64,000 nucleotides of DNA, taken from assembly GCF_021233355.1 (NCBI RefSeq), contig NZ_CP089507.1:3907001-3971000 (forward strand). Direction: 5' to 3'. Under the pieces are notes generated by a model. It was given only the letters and a program-made list of their open reading frames with translations. It was not told the DNA's origin and ran no database searches. Source of the stretch: Luteimonas fraxinea (GTDB taxonomy: Bacteria > Pseudomonadota > Gammaproteobacteria > Xanthomonadales > Xanthomonadaceae). Of the stretch, positions 17,928-25,718 are shown piece after piece (position 1 is the first letter of the stretch; each line of letters opens with the position of its first letter). The translations under genes and the position numbers were made by a program.

Positions 17928-19363
17928 TCGTCACCCCGCAACGTGGCGAGTGCAGCCGAATCGAGATAGCGGCCATCGACGACCACCGCATGTGCCTCAC
18001 GCGCATGCGCCATATCCTCCAGCGGGTTGTCATCGAGTACCAGCAGATCGGCCTCGTACCCCATCGCGATCCGCCCCAGGCGATCGCCGGCTCCCAATGC
18101 ATCGGCGGCCTGCCACGTCGCCGCAGCCAGTATCCGGGCGTTCGGCACACCGGCGTCGGCCAGCAGGCGCATCTCGCGATGGAAGCTGACGCCCGGCGCG
18201 ATCCAGGGATTGCTCATGTCGGTACCGATCGTCATGCGTGCATTGCTCGCGTACAGACGCACGGCCATACGTTGCACCTTCGGCCACACGGCCCGTGCGC
18301 GCGCAAAGTCGTTTGGCTCCCAGCCGATCGCGAAGGTGAAGAACGAGGTCCAGTTCTCGAACAGACGCGGATGCGCGTAGCGCCGGGCTTCATCCAGATA
18401 AGGGCTGTCTGCCTGGTCCTGCACGAATGCTGCATGGAAGGCGACAAGCGTGGCGTCGAACACGGGCCGGTAGCGCTCGAAGGCCTCGACCATCCGATCA
18501 GCTTCTGCGCCTTCGGGATCGAAGCGCTCCCACCACTCGAAGAAACCGAACGTGCCGGGGCGGCGCGCTTCGCGATACGCCTCGACATCTTGTGCGGCAA
18601 GTAGATCCGGGCTGATCGGCATCACATGCACGATGCCGTCCAGTCCCATCGGCAACGCGTCCGTCCAAGCTACGTCCTCCAGATGCGCCACTGCCGGCCG
18701 GTCATGCGCATGCGCCGCGTCGATACCGGCCTGCAGCAACTCGGGCGTCAGACCCGTGTAGAGCTTGATCCAGTCGGCGCCCGCGTCGACCTGCGCGGCC
18801 ACGGCATGGCGAACGTCGTCTACCGTCTGGACGCCGGTACCGAGGCCTGGCAGGTCGACATTGTTGAGTACCTTCCCGGCATCGAAACTTTCGGGGCCGG
18901 TGACAGTTCCCTCGGCCCGCCGCATGCGATAGCGCATGGCCGCCGCGAGATCGCCTGCGGGATTGCGGATCGTGGTGATGCCGAATCCAACCAGCCGTGC
19001 AGCGTTATGGTCGGCAATCGCGTCGTCGGGCAGTGCCTCGATGATCACCTCCTCTCCCTCCCGGCGCACCTCGAGTGGGCCCAGCGTCAGATGTGCGTGC
19101 ATGTCGATGAGACCAGGCATCAGATAACGGCCATCGAGCGGCACGACGGTGGCACCGCGTCGGCAGTCACGGCTGCCGGCACTCGCGATGCGCGCGATGC
19201 GTCCCTGCTCGATCCGGACGCATTGCGCCTTCCCGCTGCGACCCGCTTCGAGGTCGACGATGTGTACCCCGTCAAGCGCCAGTGGCTTCGAAGCCGCATG
19301 GAGGGACAGCGCGGGCCCGCAGGCCAGCAGTCCAGTGAGGGACCACGAGATGAGACGATGCAT
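17924..19363 (-). CDS. Exported metal-dependent amidohydrolase
   Basis: A 479-residue amidohydrolase-superfamily protein with a signal peptide (MHRLISWSLTGLLACGPALSLHA). The first metal motif is HAHL in MPGLIDMHAHLTLGP (about 88-102); a Lys that could be the carboxylated metal bridge lies in GADWIKLYTG; His in VAHLEDV and IVHVMP and Asp in IGTDMSNPW complete the set. The C-terminal block GRIAMGYEADLLVLDDNPLEDM is typical of imidazolonepropionase/prolidase-like exported members. I start at ATG 19363, because the upstream extension has no signal peptide or homology. It is divergent from the ECF sigma gene. The substrate, probably a dipeptide or cyclic amide, is unknown. Confidence 0.85.
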   Translation of the reverse strand: MHRLISWSLTGLLACGPALSLHAASKPLALDGVHIVDLEAGRSGKAQCVRIEQGRIARIASAGSRDCRRGATVVPLDGRYLMPGLIDMHAHLTLGPLEVRREGEEVIIEALPDDAIADHNAARLVGFGITTIRNPAGDLAAAMRYRMRRAEGTVTGPESFDAGKVLNNVDLPGLGTGVQTVDDVRHAVAAQVDAGADWIKLYTGLTPELLQAGIDAAHAHDRPAVAHLEDVAWTDALPMGLDGIVHVMPISPDLLAAQDVEAYREARRPGTFGFFEWWERFDPEGAEADRMVEAFERYRPVFDATLVAFHAAFVQDQADSPYLDEARRYAHPRLFENWTSFFTFAIGWEPNDFARARAVWPKVQRMAVRLYASNARMTIGTDMSNPWIAPGVSFHREMRLLADAGVPNARILAAATWQAADALGAGDRLGRIAMGYEADLLVLDDNPLEDMAHAREAHAVVVDGRYLDSAALATLRGDE

Positions 19364-19501
19364 GTTGAAATCCGGTGTGGGTGTACCCGCTTCAGTCGCG
19401 CCGTCTACCCGGTTTCTTACGCGCAAACTCGCGAAAACATTTCTGTAAGAAACCGGCGCTCCTCGACGACTGACTATCTGATCCCACCGAATCCGAGTCC
19501 G

Positions 19502-19996
19502 ATGCCGCCTTCGTGGTCCCAGGTCAACGCCTTCCATCCGCAACTGTGGCGCGCTGTCTGCGGCTATGAGCTCAACCCCGCGCTGCGCGAAGAACTGATG
19601 CAGGAGGTGCTGCTCGCGATCTGGCAGGCCCTGCCGACGCTGCGCGAGCACGACCGGCTACTCCCATTCGTCCTGCGGGTCGCACACAACCTCGGCGCCA
19701 GCCATGTGCGCACGGCGACGCGTGCGCCCGCATCGCTGCAGTTGGATCCTGCCCAGCACGACGTGCCAGACCCCGCCACCACCGACGAAGCCGAGCGTGC
19801 ACGTAGCGAGTGGCTGTTCGAAGCGCTCGTCACGCTGCCGTTGCGCCTGCGGCAACCCTTGATGCTGCAACTGGAAGGCTTCGACTACGGCGAAATCGCC
19901 AGCCTGCTTGGCATTTCGCAAGAGAACGTCGGCGTCCGCCTGCATCGGGGCCGCGCCATCCTGAAAACGCTGCTTTCGCAGGAAGACATCGCATGA
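19502..19996 (+). CDS. ECF-type RNA polymerase sigma factor
   Basis: A 164-residue sigma-70 family protein of the ECF type. Region 2 is REELMQEVLLAIWQALPTLREHDRLLPFVLRVAHNLGASHVR (about 28-70) and region 4 is LVTLPLRLRQPLMLQLEGFDYGEIASLLGISQENVGVRLHRGRAILK (about 112-158). The frame is open far upstream through the antisense of the amidohydrolase gene; ATG 19502 is chosen as giving a standard-length protein. Its stop overlaps the start of the next membrane protein by 4 bp, the usual sigma/anti-sigma arrangement. Confidence 0.88.
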   Translation: MPPSWSQVNAFHPQLWRAVCGYELNPALREELMQEVLLAIWQALPTLREHDRLLPFVLRVAHNLGASHVRTATRAPASLQLDPAQHDVPDPATTDEAERARSEWLFEALVTLPLRLRQPLMLQLEGFDYGEIASLLGISQENVGVRLHRGRAILKTLLSQEDIA

Positions 19997-20553
19997 CCGA
20001 GTTCGACGACCTGATGCAGTCCGCCTGGCAAACCGCGCGCCCACCGGCCGACAGCGCGGCGCTGGTGGCGAGCGTACATCGCACCCGCTGGCATCAACGG
20101 CTTCGGCGGTGCCTCGAGATCGTGCTGACACTCGTCGGAATCGCGCTTCTGACAAGGCCACTGTTCGGGGGCGCGACAACACCTGCGTACTGGCTGGTGA
20201 TGCCCTTCTTCGTCGCCTACCTGCCCACCGTCTGGTGGCTCCTGCTACGCCAAACGCAGCCATCACCGGCCGACGCCGCACAGAACGTGCGCTCCTACGC
20301 GCATACGCGACTAACCCAGTTGCGCGCCGGCCTGCGTGACCTGCGCATCGCCCGTGTTGCCGCATTCGTCCTGCTCGCCTACGCCAGCGTTGCCGCGATC
20401 AGTGCATTTGTTGCCGGGGATCCTGCCTGGCAGGCACCGGCCCGGAACCTGCTGGTCTGCGCAGGATTCTGCGTGCTGGGGACACTCTGGCTTTCGCGTT
20501 GGCAGGGCCGTGGACGTCTTCGCGAGTACCGGGCGATGCGACGGCTGACGTGA
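19993..20553 (+). CDS. Multi-pass membrane protein, putative anti-sigma partner
   Basis: A 186-residue protein with a soluble N-terminus of about 35 residues (MTEFDDLMQSAWQTARPPADS) and four hydrophobic segments arranged as two pairs (about 38-75 and 118-165). No zinc-binding HxxxCxxC anti-sigma motif is present, so it is not a ZAS-type protein. It is coupled by a 4-bp overlap to the ECF sigma factor gene, which suggests it binds and holds that sigma at the membrane. The role is inferred from context only. Confidence 0.6.
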   Translation: MTEFDDLMQSAWQTARPPADSAALVASVHRTRWHQRLRRCLEIVLTLVGIALLTRPLFGGATTPAYWLVMPFFVAYLPTVWWLLLRQTQPSPADAAQNVRSYAHTRLTQLRAGLRDLRIARVAAFVLLAYASVAAISAFVAGDPAWQAPARNLLVCAGFCVLGTLWLSRWQGRGRLREYRAMRRLT

Positions 20554-20689
20554 AGCTCCAGCCAAGGCGGTTCGAGCGCGTCCGCTGCTGGCCGAAAGCA
20601 GACGTCCGACTGCTCTAAACATCAAGCGCTGCATGCCCCCTGCGTACGGACACTACAATCCGTATCCGATACGAAACCGAGCCGGGACA

Positions 20690-21067
20690 ATGCGCAAGCA
20701 GTATCACTTTCGCGAGAGCGAGCGCGGCCTGCTCGCGTGGGATGTTCATCGGTTGATTGAGCTTACGAGGAACGTGGAGCCCTCCGAAGTAGAGCTGTCC
20801 GAGATTCGCGAAATCGACGAACCCTACTGGTATGACGCGGACGATTCTCTACCGACGTGTCGAGATCTGATGGAGCACATGCGGTTGGTCGAGGCGACAG
20901 ACCTTGCCTATCCGATCATCCTTTCACCGGATGGCCGCGTCATGGACGGGATGCATCGTGTGGTCAAAGCTTTGCTGCAGGAGCGGACCACAATCATGGC
21001 AACCCGCCTCTCGGTCATGCCCGCGCCCGATTACATAGGTTGTGAGCCGGACGATCTTCCTTACTGA
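20690..21067 (+). CDS. Small ParB/Srx-like DGxHR protein
   Basis: A 125-residue acidic protein, start ATG 20690 with GGGA 5 bases upstream. The core YPIILSPDGRVMDGMHRVVKALLQERTTIMATRL has the 'D-G-x-H-R' turn and preceding beta strands of ParB/sulfiredoxin-fold proteins, but the family's DNA-binding HTH is absent. Small proteins of this type are usually annotated hypothetical. It stands alone, 136 bp after the putative anti-sigma gene. Function unknown. Confidence 0.6.
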   Translation: MRKQYHFRESERGLLAWDVHRLIELTRNVEPSEVELSEIREIDEPYWYDADDSLPTCRDLMEHMRLVEATDLAYPIILSPDGRVMDGMHRVVKALLQERTTIMATRLSVMPAPDYIGCEPDDLPY

Positions 21068-21233
21068 TGGTCCAGACGACAGCGGATCCCGAAGACCCCT
21101 GCATTCTTGATCAAGCAATTTTGATGGAACACGAGCGATATCCGCTTCCGAACAGAAGCGGACGTTGGACCTGGATGTTTTCTATTTCGATAGAACCGTG
21201 ACGTAAGCGCCAGTGATTCCCCTCGCGCTGCGA

Positions 21234-22595
21234 TCAGCGCAACTCCACAGGCACACCAGGCTTCAATGCAGGCATCGGTGGCAAGCTGTTCTTGTAGGCG
21301 TCGAGGTCGGTCAGCAGAAGGCGTGCCTGCGTGCCCCACCCGCCGATGAAGACATCTGGTTTGCCGTCGCCATCCAGATCGCCCTGACCTGTGTTCCAGC
21401 TGCGGCCGACAGTGATACCCGGCACCACTGCGTCTGTGACATCTGTGAACTGACCAGCGCCGTCGTTCTGCCAAGCACGGAGCTGCAGGGGCACGAATCC
21501 GGGCACCTGGATCGCGCCGACCAGCAGGTCCGGCGCGCCGTCACCGTTGAAGTCCACCACGGTGCCCGCCCAACTGGAGAATGTATGCGCGGGCAGACGC
21601 GCTCCGGTTTCATCGACGAAGCGGCCCTTTCCGTCGTTGATCAGCAACCGCGTCTGTGGATCCTTGTCCCAGCCGAAATTGTTGCTGGTGATGTTGAAGA
21701 ACAGGATGTCCGGAAGGCCGTCACCGTTGACGTCGGCCACCTGAACTTCGCGCGTCTCCATCGGCACGCGCAGGTCGAGCCGATCTGAGGCATCGGTGAA
21801 GCGGCCGCTGCCGTCGTTGAGCAGCAAGCGGTTCGGGTGGGCAGGGCTGGCGAGCACGGCGTCGAGGTGTCCGTCGCCATCCATGTCCGCAAGCACGACG
21901 CTTTCGGTCTGGTCGTCGGTGTCAGGCAGATGCGTGGCAGTGGCATCGATGAAGTGGCCGCGATTGCCCGGATCGTTGAGGAACAGAAGATTGCGCGCGC
22001 GCACCAGTGGCGCATCCGGACTGTGGCCGGTCTCGCCGGTGCTGCCGACGAAGATGTCCGGAAGACCGTCGCCGTTGACGTCACCGACCGCCAGTCCGTT
22101 GCCCTGACTCTGCGCTGGCAGGCGATCACTGGCATCGGTGAAGCCGCCCCGGCCATCGCCAAGCCACAGCTGGTGCATCTCGTCGGACTCGGCAACGAAG
22201 ACGACATCCATGTGGCCATCTCCATCGAAATCGGCGGCGCGGACGTGTTCGCTATCGTGGATGCGCGTGCCGAATGCGTCGGGCACATAGGTCAGACGGC
22301 CGGTACCGTCGTTGCGGTAGAGCCGGTTCACGCCGTACTCGACCGACACCACGACATCGAGGTGCCCGTCGTGATCGACGTCGATGAAGACCGAATCGGT
22401 GGCGTGCAGGCTGGGCGCGATCGGCACGTGGGTTGCGGTCGCGTCGACGAAGACCGACGAGGGCGATTCGGGGATCAGGACGAACGCGTCGGTGGCCGGA
22501 TCGCGGGCCGGCTCCGCATGCGCGGCGCTGGCGCCCACCGCCAGCAGCGAGGCGATCACGGTGGCAACAGGCGTTCGCAGGAGGACTGGCTTCAT
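21234..22595 (-). CDS. Exported FG-GAP/VCBS repeat protein
   Basis: A 453-residue exported protein (signal peptide VIASLLAVGASAAHA). The mature part is a series of VCBS/FG-GAP beta-propeller repeats, each with a calcium-binding D-x-D/N-x-D-G loop: DVDHDGHLD, DFDGDGHMD, DVNGDGLPD, DMDGDGHLD, DVNGDGLPD, DFNGDGAPD and DLDGDGKPD, seven in all, matching a seven-bladed propeller. Between them lie 'LLNDGSGRFTDAS' turns. Such proteins act outside the cell in binding or as part of larger complexes; no enzymatic domain is fused here. ATG 22595 has GGAG-like context and starts the signal peptide. It is divergent from a LysR gene. Confidence 0.85.
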   Translation of the reverse strand: MKPVLLRTPVATVIASLLAVGASAAHAEPARDPATDAFVLIPESPSSVFVDATATHVPIAPSLHATDSVFIDVDHDGHLDVVVSVEYGVNRLYRNDGTGRLTYVPDAFGTRIHDSEHVRAADFDGDGHMDVVFVAESDEMHQLWLGDGRGGFTDASDRLPAQSQGNGLAVGDVNGDGLPDIFVGSTGETGHSPDAPLVRARNLLFLNDPGNRGHFIDATATHLPDTDDQTESVVLADMDGDGHLDAVLASPAHPNRLLLNDGSGRFTDASDRLDLRVPMETREVQVADVNGDGLPDILFFNITSNNFGWDKDPQTRLLINDGKGRFVDETGARLPAHTFSSWAGTVVDFNGDGAPDLLVGAIQVPGFVPLQLRAWQNDGAGQFTDVTDAVVPGITVGRSWNTGQGDLDGDGKPDVFIGGWGTQARLLLTDLDAYKNSLPPMPALKPGVPVELR

Positions 22596-22673
22596 GGAGA
22601 TTCGTCGGCATGGAGGATCGCCCACGCTAGCGACCCGTCACGCCTGGACCAAGCCCGTTTCCATACCAGCGCC

Positions 22674-22690
22674 CATGACGTAACGTCATG
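22674..22690. promoter_or_regulatory. Perfect palindrome with LysR T-N11-A form
   Basis: CATGACGT-A-ACGTCATG is a perfect 17-base palindrome in the gap between the divergent VCBS gene (start 22595) and LysR gene (start 22765). It contains the T-N11-A spacing that LysR-type regulators recognise, and it lies 75 bp upstream of the LysR start, so it is the probable binding site of that regulator. Confidence 0.65.
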
Positions 22691-22764
22691 TATCTTCAAG
22701 CGACATCCCACTTCCAGAGCTGATCGACGGTGAAATTCAGCGCTCTCATGCGGAGAAATCATCA

Positions 22765-23658
22765 ATGATGCAGGACGAGCTGGGCACCCTCGCGGCGTTT
22801 GTCGCCGTTGCGGAAGCGCGCAGTTTTACCCGCGCTGCCGGACGCCTGGGCACGTCGCAATCCGCCTTGAGTCATCGCATACGTCGTCTCGAATCCCGGC
22901 TGGGCGTGCGTCTGCTCGCTCGGACCACGCGGAGTGTCGCGCCAACTGAAGCCGGCGCACGACTGCTCGAAACACTCGGGCCTGCAATTGCGGATATCCG
23001 TGGGCAGCTTGCCGCGTTGACCGAAGACCCGGGGCGTCCATCGGGGACGGTGCGCATTACCTCGGCAGACCACGCGGCCGAAACCATCCTGTGGCCGGCG
23101 CTGCATCGTCTGCTGCCGGAGTATCCGGACATCGCGATTCAGGTCGACGTCGAGAACGGGCTGGTGGACATCGTTGTCGCCGGTTACACCGCCGGCATCC
23201 GTCTCGGCGGCAACGTGGACAAAGACATGGTGGCGGTGCCGATCGGTCCGCCCGAACCGATCGCGGTGGTCGCATCGCCCACGTATCTGGCGACGCATGC
23301 CGCACCTGTCACGCCAAGTGATCTCGCCGACCATTCCTGCATCAACCGCTGGCTGCCATCGTTGGGCGGTTTCCCTGCCTGGGAGTTCGTGGGCGACGGC
23401 AGGGCCACACGCACGCGTGTCTCCGGTCGCCTTGCGTTCAACCGCCCGGAACTGATTCTCGAAGCGGCGGTCGCGGGGCATGGACTCGCATACCTGCTGC
23501 GTTCGCAATGCGCGTCGATGCTCGCGTCTGGCCAACTGATCGGTGTGCTCGATGACTGGTGTCCGGTCTTGCCCGGCTACCACCTGTACTTTCCGAAGAG
23601 CCGGCAGGTCACCCCTGCACTCAGAGTCATCGTAGACGCACTGAAGTACGACCGGTAA
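22765..23658 (+). CDS. LysR family transcriptional regulator
   Basis: A 297-residue LysR-type regulator. The N-terminal wHTH is LAAFVAVAEARSFTRAAGRLGTSQSALSHRIRRLESRLGVRLLARTTRSVAPTEAG (about 7-62), and the rest is the periplasmic-binding-protein-like effector domain. It belongs to the CrgA/AaeR-like branch (VDIVVAGYTAGIRLGGNVDKDMVAVPIGP). It points toward the paoABC-like genes and may control them or the divergent VCBS gene. The adjacent palindrome suits autoregulation. Confidence 0.92.
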   Translation: MMQDELGTLAAFVAVAEARSFTRAAGRLGTSQSALSHRIRRLESRLGVRLLARTTRSVAPTEAGARLLETLGPAIADIRGQLAALTEDPGRPSGTVRITSADHAAETILWPALHRLLPEYPDIAIQVDVENGLVDIVVAGYTAGIRLGGNVDKDMVAVPIGPPEPIAVVASPTYLATHAAPVTPSDLADHSCINRWLPSLGGFPAWEFVGDGRATRTRVSGRLAFNRPELILEAAVAGHGLAYLLRSQCASMLASGQLIGVLDDWCPVLPGYHLYFPKSRQVTPALRVIVDALKYDR

Positions 23659-24093
23659 CGCGTGCCTCGCGTGTTCTCACCTGGGCGACGAAAGGTCCGC
23701 AAGCCTTCGGTGCACTGGAACGTGTTGGTGCAGAAGATTCAGACGGTCAGTACAGACTCCTGTGAGCCGTTTCACATAGCTGCAGCAGCTGCATTCATCG
23801 ATTGATGCGCTCCGGTCATAAGAGCATTCGCGTGCTGCGCGTTCAATCGCCTGCGGCGGGACGATACGATCGAGACCTCTTCCCCGGTGCGCGTTGCTCC
23901 TCGGCAACCGAGGGGGAATCAATGCCAGCCCATTGCGCCAGCTTGAGAGGCCCTGCCCGATGCGTCATGCCTACGCGACGTTCGACGATCTGCGCCGTTT
24001 GCCCGACGACACGGCGTCTGTGCGGGCGTCTTCCGACGACACATCGTCCCGGGTACTCGCGCCGAAGCCCGTTCTGGCGGGAGCCGCGCTTTC
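23659..24093. other. Leader region before paoA
   Basis: This 435-bp gap should carry the paoABC promoter. Composition is mixed and no clear -35/-10 is seen. An open frame of 46 codons (ATG 23960) ends 4 bp inside paoA (ATGA overlap), which could be a translated leader, but its sequence shows no family feature. Confidence 0.4.
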
Positions 24094-24735
24094 ATGACAG
24101 GCATCCGGCTCACCCGGCGGGAGTTGCTCGCTCTGGGCGCGTCCTCGACTGCGGGCGCAGTTGCGTCGCTTGGTCCATTCGCTGCGCAAGCGGCGACAGA
24201 TGACATCGTGAGTCGCGAGGCTCCTGTACTCGAGTCGACCGTTTCGATGGAGGTCAACGGCCGGCCGGTCGTGCTGCAGGTGGACAATCGCAGCAGCCTG
24301 CTCGACGTGCTTCGCGAGCAGCTGCGGCTGACCGGGACCAAGAAGGGATGCGACCAGGGACAGTGCGGCGCCTGCACCATCCTCGTCGATGGACGTCGCA
24401 TCAATGCCTGCCTGACGCTCGCGGTCATGCACGAGGGCGCGTCGGTCACCACGATCGAAGGCCTCGGCACGGTCGCGCAGCCGCATCCGCTGCAGACGGC
24501 GTTCGTCAAGCACGACGGCTACCAGTGCGGATACTGCACGCCAGGGCAGATCTGTTCGGCCGTCGGCATGCTGGACGAAATCGGGCGCGGCATGCCCAGC
24601 TTCGCGAGCGACGATCCGGCGGCGACGCCGCAGACGAGTGCGCATGAAATTCGTGAACGCATGAGCGGGAATATCTGCCGCTGCGGCGCCTACCCGAACA
24701 TCGTTGCGGCGATCGTCGAGACATCGGGAGCCTGA
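24094..24735 (+). CDS. paoA: Aldehyde oxidoreductase iron-sulfur subunit (PaoA/YagT-like)
   Basis: A 213-residue [2Fe-2S] subunit of a molybdenum hydroxylase. The N-terminus is a Tat signal ([19 protein letters not shown]...AQA), as in E. coli PaoA, sending the folded complex to the periplasm. The plant-ferredoxin cluster is [14 protein letters not shown] with a further Cys in INACLTLA, and the second, helical cluster is [15 protein letters not shown] plus GNICRCGAY. Electrons pass from the molybdenum site in PaoC through these clusters to FAD in PaoB. The stop is 1 bp before the GTG of the FAD subunit. Confidence 0.92.
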   Translation: MTGIRLTRRELLALGASSTAGAVASLGPFAAQAATDDIVSREAPVLESTVSMEVNGRPVVLQVDNRSSLLDVLREQLRLTGTKKGCDQGQCGACTILVDGRRINACLTLAVMHEGASVTTIEGLGTVAQPHPLQTAFVKHDGYQCGYCTPGQICSAVGMLDEIGRGMPSFASDDPAATPQTSAHEIRERMSGNICRCGAYPNIVAAIVETSGA

Positions 24736-24736
24736 C

Positions 24737-25684
24737 GTGAAGCAGTTCACCTTCGAACGCGCCACTTCCCCGGCAGATGCCGTGGCAAAGGCCACGCGCA
24801 CGCCGGGCGCACGCTTCATCGCCGGGGGCACGAACCTGCTCGATCTGATGAAACTGCAGATCGAATCCCCGTCGCATCTGATCGACATCAACGGGATCGG
24901 ACTGGACACCGTCGAGACGACCGACGATGGCGGACTGCGCATCGGCGCGCTTGTCCGCAATGCGGATCTGGCCGCGCATCCGCGCGTGCGCAGCGAGTAC
25001 GGCGTGCTGTCGCTCGCGCTCGTGTCCGGTGCGTCCGGACAGTTGCGCAACAAGGCGACGACCGGCGGCAATCTGCTGCAGCGCACGCGCTGCCCCTATT
25101 TCTACGACACCAACCAGCCCTGCAACAAACGGCTGCCAGGCAGCGGTTGCGCCGCGCTGGGTGGCTACAGCCGCCAGCTTGCCGTCGTGGGCGGCAGCCG
25201 CGAATGCATCGCCACGCATCCGAGCGACATGGCCGTCGCGCTGCGGGTGTTGGAGGCTCAGGTCGAGACGCTGCGCCCGGACGGCACCACCGCGCGCCAC
25301 GCGCTGGATACGTTCTATCGCGCGCCGGAGTCGACGCCGCATCTCGAATCAGGCCTCGTCGCCGGCGAACTGATCACGGGCGTACGGGTGCCGAAGCCGG
25401 CCATTGGGCGCCAGGTGTACCGCAAGCTCCGGGACCGTGCGTCCTACGCGTTCGCGCTCGTGTCCGTGGCCGCGATCGTGGACGATGCCGGCTGGCGAGT
25501 GGCGGTCGGTGGCGTGTCGCACAAGCCGTGGACGCCCACCGGCGAAGCCGTCCAGTCCCCCGCCGCCATCACCGACGCGTTGCGTCGTGAGGCCGCCGCC
25601 ACCGGGACGGCCACCGAACAGAACCGGTTCAAGCTGGATCTGGTCGAGCGGACCCTGGCGTCGATCCAGAGCAGCCGCGCGTGA
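24737..25684 (+). CDS. paoB: Aldehyde oxidoreductase FAD subunit (PaoB/YagS-like)
   Basis: A 315-residue FAD-binding subunit starting at GTG 24737. FAD contacts lie in [17 protein letters not shown] (about 34-50) and in the [27 protein letters not shown] block. It carries the extra Cys-containing insert [20 protein letters not shown], which in E. coli PaoB binds a [4Fe-4S] cluster peculiar to this periplasmic aldehyde oxidase group. It sits between the Fe-S and molybdenum subunits in one operon, 34 bp ahead of paoC. Confidence 0.92.
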   Translation: MKQFTFERATSPADAVAKATRTPGARFIAGGTNLLDLMKLQIESPSHLIDINGIGLDTVETTDDGGLRIGALVRNADLAAHPRVRSEYGVLSLALVSGASGQLRNKATTGGNLLQRTRCPYFYDTNQPCNKRLPGSGCAALGGYSRQLAVVGGSRECIATHPSDMAVALRVLEAQVETLRPDGTTARHALDTFYRAPESTPHLESGLVAGELITGVRVPKPAIGRQVYRKLRDRASYAFALVSVAAIVDDAGWRVAVGGVSHKPWTPTGEAVQSPAAITDALRREAAATGTATEQNRFKLDLVERTLASIQSSRA

Positions 25685-25718
25685 TGCGGCATCACGCGAT
25701 TGCACGAGGCACGATCCG

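Noticed and set aside
18626..19996. 456-codon version of the ECF sigma gene
   Set aside because: The first 292 codons are antisense to the amidohydrolase and unlike any sigma factor; the shorter start at 19502 gives the normal ECF size.
23894..24097. 67-codon frame overlapping the paoA start
   Set aside because: The 4-bp overlap suggested a leader peptide, but there is no ribosome site or family feature; mentioned only as a possibility in the leader region.
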